Assembly (NCBI GenBank): GCA_963682175.1 | Contig: OY821774.1 | Location: 40,004,201 to 40,068,200 of the forward strand | Direction: 5' to 3' | Source: Triglochin maritima | Taxonomy: Eukaryota; Streptophyta; Magnoliopsida; Alismatales; Juncaginaceae | Length of the DNA stretch: 64,000 nt | In this document: positions 24,619 through 35,100 of the stretch, in pieces | Layout of the letters: each line of letters opens with the position of its first letter | How positions within the stretch are numbered: position 1 is the stretch's first letter | Program-made: the position numbers and the translations under genes | The notes under the pieces: generated by a model | Told to the model about the DNA's origin: nothing | Database searches by the model: none | What the model saw: the letters and a program-made list of their open reading frames with translations, nothing else

Positions 24619-26165
24619 TGATTGAATCAGTTATAATACCGCAACTGCACGGCCACGTTGAAGCAGTGGAAAATACGGGTCCATCCACAGGGAGCGTGTG
24701 TGAGTCGAGTTCGCAATACTTGAGTGGGAAAAGAAGGACAATGTCAAAACTACACTACAATGCGAAAGAAATCGGAAAATAAACAATAAAACTAGACCCC
24801 TTAGGGGTAGAGAAAGAACATGGAAATGAAGATGTCTGGTGTAGTGTGTTTATTTGTGCTCATCAAAACATGTCATGCATGAAATCCATAAAACTCAAAT
24901 TCAACTTTGACTCCACATGAAATAAGATAAAACATTATCATTAAAACATACAAGACAATAATTGAAATGAAGCAAATATGTTCACATGCATAATGACTCA
25001 AATCCAACTAGGTCTCCACATGAAATAAGATTTATCACAATCATTAAACCAAACAAGACATTAATTTGGATAAAACCAACATTAGCACATGCATGCACAT
25101 GCCTTGTTCCCCTCTTCCAATCCATCTTTATCTTAACCTCATCATTCCCTATAAAATAGGCCCACTAATCTAAGCATGTGCTAAGCTTCATTAAAGAGCA
25201 TTAGTACATCAAAGATAAGAGTGAAATCTCATTAGATGGTTATGAAAATCATGTGAAGCTCAATGGATTAGATTAACACACACTCATCCATTACATGACC
25301 AAATCACCTTCTTCTCCACCCCCAATGGGGATGGACTACTCTCTACTCATCTCTACACTAAAGAAAGCATAAAAATCCAAAATTGAAATGAAGCAAAATA
25401 AGATTAAGAAAACAACAATATAAAAGAAATTACATCAAAGTAAAGACACTAAAGTAAAGAACAAGAACAAAACTAGATTAAGAAACAAAATACAAAGTTT
25501 GCTCCTCTCCAACCCCCTTATTACACTACCAAAACAGGAAACTAAAACATACTCTAATGGGGAAAGGAGAAAGAAGGTGGAGATGAGGGATTACAATGGT
25601 ATATGTAGACTAATACATTGCTAGGATTAATCTTGAAATAATCGGACGTCTCTAAATCACATCTGATAGTCCAATAATGCTCTGACCCGACAACCTGAAC
25701 CGCAACCGAAATTGGAGACCATTTGGGCCATTTTGAACCGCGAGTGGCAGATCCAAATCCGCTACTGGAGGATCAAATGGATCCGATCAGTCTGAAATTT
25801 TGTGTCCCACTTTATTTCTTCATTTGTCCTATGGGGTGAAGTCCTGGTCTTCTGGCTTGAATCACTTTGAGTTTAATTGGCGAAATACTGATATGATTCA
25901 AGTCATGTGTCACCATATTTTGAACTTCACAATCAGGTCCCTCCGAGTTTGCACCTGGGTCCTTCCTGATTTGGGATACAGTCTTTGTGCATTACACATA
26001 GGTCCAGAATCTTCCAAATTAGTCCATACTTGTTACATTTAGGTCATTTTTGCTCACTTCATCTTCTTTATTACCTAACTCCTGAAACACTACAAACAAT
26101 AACTCGAGTAGCACAATATTGGGGTAAAATAAAGGATATATAACATGAATATGATGCATGATATG
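24619..26165 (-). mobile_element. LTR family B, copy 3 (reverse orientation)
   Basis: The plus strand starts TGATTGAATCAG, then the reverse complement of the family end block (GCACGGCCACGTTGAAGC). It carries the family's CACCCCC-type block at about 25318 and ends head-to-head against copy 4 near 26165. It is inserted in the copia protease frame. It is diverged from copies 2 and 4 in the U3-like half. The junction with copy 4 is uncertain by some tens of bases. Confidence 0.7.
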
Positions 26166-27556
26166 TAATTGACATCATTTCATGCTCATATTCGTATCTT
26201 ATATCCATTATCTTACATCTAAGCAATGCTATGTGACGAGTTTTATGTTTGAATTTCAGAAATAAAGAGGTTTGAAGAGAAGAGCCATGAAAGGACCCAA
26301 AAGCAAGAAAAAGGACTTAATCGTGAGACCTGAGGACTAAGATGCAAGGGAGAAGGACCTGATCGTAAGACCAAAGGACCTAAGAGCAAAACAGGAAACT
26401 CCACACTATCATGGGGAGTATTTTGGCAATTCGATTCGGGTCGAAGCTCCAACAGACCAAGTAGATGCATCCAAGACCTAGAAATACTTCAAGCAAAGCT
26501 CACAAAGAAAACCAGATGGATCTAAAGCTTATATACCACCAATTGGCGGTCTGGAACCGCCAATTGGCTGTCCATATAGCCCAGGATCCGTTTAGTTTTT
26601 TGTAGCACGTGTATTAGTGTATGCTTAGTCTATTTTTGGTATTGGTTTAGTCCTACATCGGGGGATTGTCCCGAATTAGCTTTTTCCATGCTTATAAATA
26701 AAACTCTTCACCTCCCATTGTATCTCTCTCTCTTTGGTGGCATCTTCCCTACTAAGAGTGAAGCCTTGAAGCAAAACTCTAGTGGAGGAAGGGCTGCTTG
26801 TAATCTGAGTGAGTTCATAATAGAAGTTTTCATTAGCTTGTTAGTTCTTGCTTAGTTAATGTGTTTGCTTTGGTGCTTGTTTTGTTTTATGCTTCTTTAA
26901 TATTTCTTGCTTGATTAGTATAGTTTTATTTTAGTATAATGCTTCATTTTATTAGAGTAGTTAGTTTAAATATGTGTGAGTAGTTCCATCCCCTTTGGGG
27001 GTGGAGTAGGTGTGTGTACATGTTATGTAGATGGTTTGAATGCTTAATATGAATGTTTTGTGTTGATATTAGTATGCTTGCTTGAATTATTAAGAACCTT
27101 ACTTGGTTTTTGCCATAGCTTAGGTACATTCCATGCTTGTCTAAGTGTCTTAATAACAACCTTGCATTGCTCATATTATGCACATAAGTTAGTGTTGTAA
27201 TGATAGGTCTTGCCATAGTTAGGTACTTCTTATGCATTAACAACACTAACTACTTGAGCTTCTTGTATGCATTTCATATCACACTTATTTCATGTGCATA
27301 CACACACACTCCACCCCTGAGGGGTTTTCATTCCTGTGATTTTATCTTTTGCATTAGTTGATTAGCTTAGTTGTTTAGTTCATTTCAGCTTGTTTGTTTA
27401 CTAGTTTAGTTTAGTGTAGTGTAGTGTAATACATCTTTCTTCCCTTTCTTCACCTCTCGCCTTCGCACAAACCAAGTGTCGACACACCTCCCAGTGGACG
27501 ACCCGTATTTGCCACCACTTCAACGCGGTCGTGCACTTGCGGTTAATATAAAAACT
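26166..27556 (+). mobile_element. LTR family B, copy 4
   Basis: Matches copy 2 from ATTGACATCATTTCATGC to the end block GACCCGTATTTGCCACC...GTGCACTTGCGG. TATA box at about 26692-26700 (TTATAAATA). It contains an extra imperfect palindrome, CCAATTGGCGGT..ACCGCCAATTGG, near 26532-26567, missing from copy 2. No coding content. Confidence 0.75.
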
Positions 27557-27711
27557 TGATTGATCGTTTTATATTAAACCGTAAGTGCACGGCGGCGTTG
27601 AAGCGGTGGCAAATACGGGTCGTCCACTGGGAGGTGTGTCGACGATTGGTTTGTTCGAAGGCGAGAGGTAAAAAGAAGGAGAGAAAGGTTGGTTATACTA
27701 AACTACACTGG
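27557..27711 (-). mobile_element. LTR family B, copy 5 (end fragment, reverse)
   Basis: TGATTGATCGTTTTATATT followed by the reverse complement of the family end block, running to about ACTAAACTACACT, where gypsy sequence starts. Together with the end of copy 4 it makes a palindrome of about 150-bp arms centred near 27556. Confidence 0.75.
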
Positions 27712-29483
27712 GTGGAGCACCACAGACTGGGCAGTGTAGGCATTGTGGCAGAGTTTCATCCTGGATGGGGGTGCGGACACTGCCGTGGCGCTTGTCACAG
27801 ATGTGGTCAGATGGGACATTTCGTCCGTGCTTGGCTGAGCATGCCAGGTGGGCCTAGCGGACGACCGGGACCATCCACGTCTGGTGGAGGTGGACCGAGT
27901 AGACCTACAACACCACCTCAGCAGGGGAGGAGAGTTGGGAGAGTCTTCACTATCCAGGCTGATGAGGCTAGGGATGCCAGCACGGTAGTGGAAGGTACGC
28001 TGCTCGTTGATGATTTGGTAGCTAGGGTGTTGTTCGACTCTGCGGCCACACACTCGTTTATCTCTGAGCAGTTTGCGAGCGTGTTAGGCCATACCCCTAC
28101 GATGTTGACTACCACTTTGGAAGTCAGCACACCCCTGGGTTTGGTGGGCACTGTGGGGAGATTTCTTCCCGGCGTCACGATTGCTTTGGGAGACCAAGAA
28201 TTTCTGGCTGACCTGGTCTTGCTACCGATGGTAGACTTCGATGTTATACTTGGGATGGATTGGTTGTCCCAGTACGATGTTCGAGTCTTATGCCGGGATA
28301 AGAAAATTCTGATTCCAAGGCAGGGTTTGCCTGATCTTCTGATCAGGGGTTGAAGGACAGAGGAGGTCAGTTGGTGGTTTCTATAGTTAGAGTTCAGAAG
28401 TTGATTCAGCAGGGTTGTAGAGCTTTCGTAGCCACCTTGGGAGTTCCAGATCCTGAGTTAAGGAGGTTGGAGGACATCGAGATTGTTCAGGATTTTCCCG
28501 AGGTGTTCGCTGTTCAGGACATCGAGTTCTCTGGTCTACCGCCGCACAGAGAGATAGAGTTCGACATTGATCTGGTAGCTGGAACTACGCCGTAGTCGAA
28601 GGCTCCGTACAGGATGACACCTGCAGAGTTGGCTGAGCTGAAGAAGTAGTTACAGGTTCTGATGGATACTGGGTTTATCCGACCTAGTGTCTCACCTTGG
28701 GGTGCACCTATTTTTTTCGTGAAGAAAAAGGATGGCTCATTGCAGATGTGTATAGATTACCAGATGCTGAATAAGGTTACCGTGAGGAATCAATATCCTT
28801 TGCCTAGGATCAAGGACCTATTTGACCAGTTGCAGTCAGCGAAGGTGTTCTCGAAGATTGATCTGCGATCCAGGTACCATCAGTTGAGGATCAGAGAGGC
28901 AGATGTTCAGAAGACAGCTTTCTGAACGGGGTACGGGCACTTTGAGTTTCTGGTGATGTCGTTCGGGTTGACGAACGCGCCTGCAGCTTTCATGGATCTG
29001 ATGAATAGGACATTCAGTCAGTACCTCGATCGGTCCGTGATTGTCTTCGTGGATGATATCTTGGTCTATTCACCAGATATAGAGCATCACCGGGAGCATC
29101 TGAGGATTGTACTTGGCATTCTGAGAGATCAACAGTTGTACGCCAAGTTTTCGAAGTGCGAGTTCTGGCTTCACAGTGTGGCATTTATGGGGCATATAGT
29201 ATCGAGAGTTGGGATATCCGTGGATCCAGCGAAGGTCGAGGCAGTGACACAGTGGAGACCCCGACGAGTGTGACTGAGATTAGGAGTTTTGTTGGTTTGG
29301 TGGGTTATTACCGTCGGTTCATCAAAGACTTCTCGAGACTTACTTCACCTCTGACAGCGCTGACGCGGAAAGGAGTGAAGTTTGTTTGGTCCCAGAAGTG
29401 AAAGGATTGAGGAGGAAGTCCGGAAGTTGTATCCGGAGCTATTTGGTAAGCGCTGGATTTAATTTCGTGGGCGAATTTTTTTT
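27712..29483 (+). pseudogene. Gypsy gag-pol fragment (chromovirus, Tekay/Del-like)
   Basis: Order seen: zinc knuckle (CHRCGQMGHF, about 27798), aspartic protease region (VLFDSAATHSFIS, where the usual Asp-Ser-Gly is Asp-Ser-Ala; then DFDVILGMDWL), and reverse transcriptase ([43 protein letters not shown], and the catalytic FVDDILVYS at about 29049-29075). The end of the RT and the GYYRRFIKDFS block follow in another frame from about 29270. Stops are at 28351-28353, 28593-28595, 28647-28649 and 28923-28925. RNase H, integrase and chromodomain are missing: after VWSQK the sequence jumps to the last residues before the polypurine tract. The 5' part of gag is also lost. The element cannot move by itself. 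Confidence 0.9.
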
Positions 29484-29496
29484 AAGGAGGGTAGAT
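29484..29496 (+). promoter_or_regulatory. Polypurine tract of the gypsy element
   Basis: AAGGAGGGTAGAT directly before the 3' LTR start, the usual plus-strand priming site. Confidence 0.8.
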
Positions 29497-31213
29497 TGTA
29501 ATATCCTAACCTTGCTTAATGTTTTAATTGTGTTTAGGGGTGGATTAGAGAAGGATTGAGATGGACGGCTGAGATCGATTGTGGGAAAAGTATATAAAGG
29601 TTTGGTTTCTCTCTCACTCACAATCTCATCTCTCTCACTCACTCACTCGTCTCTCTCCCCCTCAGTGTTTCCTCTGTGTTGGTGGAGGCAAGAGAGTTCT
29701 TGTTGGAACGTTGGAGTCGTCGGAGTTGTCGAAGATATTAGAGTAAAGGAAGTTTGCCGGATTTTGAGTTAAATCGTGGAAGCGCTCGCCGTTGGTTCTT
29801 CAAAGGCTTCTTCAAGCTTTAAGGTATGTCAAACTTGCTTTTACGCTCACCTATTATTAGTGTGGGGGTGGGAGCGGTCGATGGTAGGCCGATTGGCTCG
29901 TCGGACCTGCACAACAGTTTTTCTGCACTATACGGTCGACCAGTATCTTGGGTTCGGTTGACCGGTTATAGTGTATTTCGGGCAATATCTTTCGCACCGG
30001 TCGAACGATACTTTTGGGGTGGTCGACCGGTTGTGCAATTTGAGCGAGAGATGGAGGCTCTGGGTTTTGGTCGAACGAGACCCCTTTGCCGGTCGACCGA
30101 AAGTACTATCGTAGGTCGGTTGGGGCGTTGACCATCCAAACGGTCGACCACCTGTTTGACTCGTCCGACTGACGACATAAGTTAACTTAATGGCCGGTCG
30201 ACCGGAAGTGTGGTTTCGGTCGACCTTGTATAGAGGTTTGTTGAAGGATTTGCACTGGTGGATTTCGGTCGACTGATAGTGTTTGGTTGTTTGACCGTGT
30301 GATCGTGGGTTGCGAAAGTGTTTTCTTACTGGTGCTTTTCGGTCGAACAGGTCCCCTTTGCCGTTCGATCGATTGACGGGTTTTTTGTTTGAGCCAGTCC
30401 TCTAGGTGGGGATTCGGTCGACCGGTAAGCTGCTTTTGTTCGACCGTTTCTGCCTCTTTTTGGTGGATTCGTGGTTTTGTGTGTACGCTTGAAGGTGCCT
30501 CGTCTCTCCGGCCCCCTTGGGCAGCGGCACAGACTGTCGCCCGATAGTGGTGTGTGTGCTTGATTGAAGGTGACTCGTCTCTCCGCCCCCCTTGGGAAAC
30601 GACACGGACTGTCGGCTTGATATCTTGTGGTGGTGTTTCTTTGTTGTTTGTTGTGGTGGTTGTTGGCAGTGATTTGGACCGGTGGTGCCTTGTGTGCACG
30701 TGTGTTGGCAGGGTTGCGGTTAGAGGACCCTTGAGACCGTGTTGTGAAGTCGTGGCTCCGGCGAAGGATGCAAAACCGTTGCTCCAGTAACACTGAGGCA
30801 AGAGTGTGGGTGTTTGGCCGCGATTTGGACCGGCGGTATCTTGTGTGCACGTGTGTCGGTTGGGTTGGGGTGAGAGGACCCTTGAGACCTAGGTTGTTGT
30901 GTCGGCTATGGTCGGGAGAGAGGTCTCGGGAACTTAGCTGACGATGTGGTTGTGGTGTTTATTTGTTCATGCCATGTTTCATTCTTATGTCTCATTCATA
31001 TATGTGTTAGGGTTTGGCATACGGGGTTTCCTTCTTGAAACTCAGGCATAGCTTATGTCTATTTTTCAGGCCGTGAGCGGCATTAGAGGGTGGTGCCTGC
31101 GGAGGAGAGCTCCTGAGACCAGATCCTGCTTCCCCTCGTTTGAGGTTGTTGTGATTACATATGTATATTGTATCTTATAGCTTTTGATGTAATCATCCTT
31201 TTGTAGTAAACTC

Positions 31214-31264
<51 letters not shown>

Positions 31265-31281
31265 ATATATATGTTGGTGCA
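29497..31281 (+). mobile_element. Gypsy 3' LTR, family A copy 2
   Basis: Starts TGTAATATCCTAACC after the polypurine tract and ends about GTTGGTGCA. A TATA box (GTATATAAAGG, about 29588) precedes a CT-rich tract. The region 29930-30440 holds the CGGTCGACCG-type palindrome array, here downstream of the TATA box. Two similar blocks around 30490-30600 (CGTCTCTCCG...CCCCCTTGGG) and two around 30680 and 30830 (GTGCACGTGTGT) are internal duplications. Open frames on both strands at 30187-30850 are by-products of the repeats. It aligns with copy 1 at both ends. Confidence 0.85.
31213..31262. repeat. (TA)n microsatellite near the LTR end
   Basis: About 25 TA units inside the last 70 bp of the gypsy LTR. 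Copy 1 has only a short ATATATAC run there, so the expansion is specific to this copy. Confidence 0.95.
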
Positions 31282-31510
31282 CCTGGTGTTTATCTTTGGT
31301 ATATCAAGTGATAATTTCATTGGTCGTGCAACACCAGGGAGTCATCAAGATGGTTCAATCAATGTGATTGCAATTATCCAGTTCTCCTTTTCATGTTGAT
31401 TGTTGCCGCTTACGGGTGTCTTCACAATGTAAGATGATTGAAAGGGTCGACGATCCAGGCTGGCATCAACTTTCTCAAGCAGAGATGCAGATAACTCGTC
31501 TTCACGTTAC

Positions 31511-31645
31511 ATGGTGTTGGAGGAGGATTTTGATGATGAGTTGAATGATATCGAAGATTATACTCAAACATCTCAAGTAGGAGAAGACGAATTGGAAGAA
31601 GACACAACTCAAACTGAATTATCTCAACAACAAAAGAAAAAATAG
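31511..31645 (+). CDS. Acidic C-terminal fragment, unknown
   Basis: A 44-codon frame (MVLEEDFDDELNDIEDYT..., ending in SQQQKKK) reads like an acidic, Gln-rich protein tail. It could be the last exon of a lost gene or of a transposase; the frame is open some distance upstream without a clear start. I do not recognise it. It lies between the gypsy LTR and the TraB1 gene. Confidence 0.25.
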   Translation: MVLEEDFDDELNDIEDYTQTSQVGEDELEEDTTQTELSQQQKKK

Positions 31646-32114
31646 TAGATCAAATGCGTGATGTTTTGGCTAATTCAATGTGGTTTGAATGACTGTTTAA
31701 TGCATGTTAACATTATTTTTGTTAAACATTGTTGTTTGTTAAACATGAAAGCTTCGAAAAATTAAGTTGTATTTTGATTAACGTGGAAGATAACTTGTTT
31801 CTATTTTTTAGTGAATTCTGACAGTGTGCACAAACAACAGAATTTGAGTTCTAATCGATTCCACGAAATGCAATAACATCAGGAATTTAGTCAAAAAAAA
31901 TTGAATTTTGTTTTCGTTTTGCTTCTTACTGACCACAAAATTCATTTTTAGACAATTTTCCGTACACAAACAATCCGGAGTTAAGTTTGAGAAGTGAGAC
32001 ACAGAAAGCAACGTGCAGTGCAAGAATCTTAATAAAGCAAATAGACGATTTGGCTCGACTAATTTCTTACACAATTAGTTACTCGGGAAATGACTTCGTG
32101 GAGCTTGTCATGAT
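31646..32114. other. Upstream region of the first TraB gene
   Basis: AT-rich. Presumably holds the promoter and 5' UTR of the gene starting at 32115. No clear TATA box was picked out. Confidence 0.4.
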
Positions 32115-35100
32115 ATGATGTTTGATGCCTATCGGTTATGTCGCCTCCTTTCCTTCCGTTTCCTCTCCTCGTCACCACATGGGACGCCGAGGAGGGTCCT
32201 GCCGGAGGACATGGCCAGGAACGTCCTCCGATTGGACTGCCCGAACGTCCACGGCGGGCTCTGTGACGTCTACGTCGTCGGAACCGCGCACGTTTCCAAG
32301 GTCAAGTCCGAGAATGGTTTCTTTTCATATGCTTGTTTGTGTTGTCAATGGAAGGGGAAAAAAGGATTTCTGAAACGCAATTGCTTATTAGGATTTCGAT
32401 GGATTTGTTGATTTTTTTGGTTGATTAGTTGGTCCACGTTTCTATAAAACCTAAAAAGGAACATCAATGTCGGACTTTATTCCAACAGGATTGTGGTCAT
32501 CCTAAATCAGTCCATGTTTTTTCCTATCTATATTTTTTTTTCTGGAAAAAAATTGTGTTAAGACCTTAGCTCTTAACAATATTGATAATGTCAGGAATTT
32601 AGATCAAGTGGTTGGAATTTACGAGGGCAGTCTAGGTGGATAAAAATATATTGTCATATCTAGTTATTGGTAATCCAAAAGAACCTTCGCTAAAGATGCG
32701 AAATCCAGTGGGGTTGCTTGACCACCTCCTCCTTATTGGCATCGTTTTTGACTGGATAGGTTAGTCTTTTATCTCCTTATGCTCTTGTAGAGGTTTTTGA
32801 AGATCAACGTATTTTTTAGTGAAATTGCAATTGGTCTAGATAGATAGTGCATTGGCTTGTGGCTACCAAAAATCCTTTCTACAATGAAGCTCTTCAAAAG
32901 TCCACTTTGTAATTATTATGAGACAAGTTTTCAATGAAAAACGAAATATGACGGAAGAGAAGCATGGATAATTTCATTGGGGCTTATACATTAATTCAAC
33001 AAAGACCTTCAATGATTAAGACAAGCATATGATTGGTGGAGTTATAATGCAATATTGGAAAATTTGGAAAAATATAATGGAATGTAGTTTCTTGTTGTTT
33101 GACATTCGGGGAGTTAGTGGGTTTGTGTAACTAGAGAGGAATTTAAATTCCAACCAACTTAATTTTCCTGGACTGCTATCCTGACCACAACTCCCCCTGT
33201 TTTCATTTCTGTTTCTTAGAATAATTTTGTGCTAGGTGAGTTGGTCTTAATCGTTAGCTTGGTAGTGTAACATTAAGTGGTTTCTTTAAATGTCAAGTTC
33301 TCCTCACTAATTTAGGGAGCTATATTTTGAAGTGTAAGAATTGTACAGGTCTTTTTAGTTTTCATATCTATCCTTTAATGCGTTTATGTCACGATGAAGA
33401 CAATATCAATTGGTAATAAGTTTGTGTTGCCATCACACCATAACTTCTCAGTTGATATTGTTGGTTGCAGGAATCATGTAGAGAAGTTCGGGCCATCATA
33501 AACTACTTGAAACCTCAGGTTTTATAATCATGCAACATATATTCATTTTAGTTGCTTCCTCTCCGTGTTTCCTATTTCTAACCTTCATTTAATTCTTCTA
33601 ATTTTCTCTCTTTTTATTTTGTTAGGTTGTATTTTTGGAACTTTGTGCCAGCCGGGCTGCTAAGCTCAAGCATCTTAAATCTGTTAAGGTAGCTTTTCAT
33701 CTAAAGTTTGAATCATAGAACTCCAAAAAGGTTATCTAGCCATTAAAGTATTTATTTAGCAAACTTATGTGAGTTGTGAGAAAGCATATGATTGGTACCT
33801 TTTGTGAGTTCTAGAAGAGCCATCCGACCTACAAAAGGACAAGCTGTTGCATTTCTTGCTCAACTTACGTACAAGAATAACTGAATAATACTATTTGTTT
33901 CTAATCACTGTTCTGATTTGACGTAGTCAGTTGGTATCTACTGTATTAAAAGTGCTAAGTAACCGTACCTTGTTTTTGCAACACCATCAGTACCTTTCTC
34001 ATTTCTTGCTTTCACTGAAACAGGTACCAACTCTTTATGAAATGATAGATGCTTGGAAGAACAAACGTGACAATTTGGTGGGAATTTTATATGGATGGTT
34101 CCTAGCAAAGGTATGGTCCCATTTGGCTTCCATGTTATTTTCTATCGCAGCTTATATTTCATATATACTGGCACTTCTAGTGCTGCAGTAAACTCTCATT
34201 CCTTTGTTAGTTTTTTCACAAACTGTCATTTTTATGTTATCAAAAGCTTTTACTCTGGTTCTTTAGGTTGCAAGTACACTGAAAGTATTACCCGGCTCAG
34301 AATTTCGTGCGGCATATGAAGAAGCAATCAGTTATGGGGCTAAGGTTGAGCTTGGTGATCGTCCAGTCCATGTAATGCTCTTGCTCATGTAAATGCAGTT
34401 TAAAATATTAATTATTAAGCAAACATAAGGACTTGAAATGGCAACACTTGCCCAAAGAAACCAAGAATGTGAAACCACGTGGTTAAGAATTACAAATTTA
34501 GGGTTAAGGTCATTTATTTGTAGCCAACTCTTTCACTGAAAATTTTCACTAGTCAGTCTGATTTTTTGTGGCCATATATTTGTAACAGTTTATATTTGCA
34601 ATAACAGTTTGCAATCACTGAGCTGCGTAGGCAGAAGCACCACTTATGTTTGATTGTGCTATTACAGCATGTGTGATTTTCTCAATGGTATTTAAATCCG
34701 TAGTAATTTCATCAGTTTCCTATTAAATGTCTATAGATTTGCAAGTACATGATATTAAGGATTTCCTTACACGAGCATATCTCATTGTCTATTGACCATA
34801 AAATGAATTTGGCCCATCTTCTGTTGGTTTATAAATTTATTCTGTGTGTCGTACATCTTTGGAACAGATTACCCTGCAAAGAACATGGCGAAAGATGTCG
34901 TTGCTGCACAAGGCTAAGTTTGTGTGGAGCATTTCTTTACAAACAGCATTTCTACCAAGCTCTGAACAACTGAATGAATTTGTAAGTTGCAATTTCAGGT
35001 TACATTATTTTGGAAGAAAACATCTAATGGTAATTTGCAATTCATACACAGTTTAAGTTTATGTTATGGTTATGTTGTAATCAGTGGCCTGAAACATTTG

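Noticed and set aside
28662..28925. Separate small genes from the gypsy frames
   Set aside because: They are pieces of one reverse transcriptase broken by stops and a frameshift.
30187..30850. 204- and 174-residue ORFs on - inside the gypsy LTR
   Set aside because: They lie in LTR repeats, are not conserved in the other LTR copy, and have no domain.
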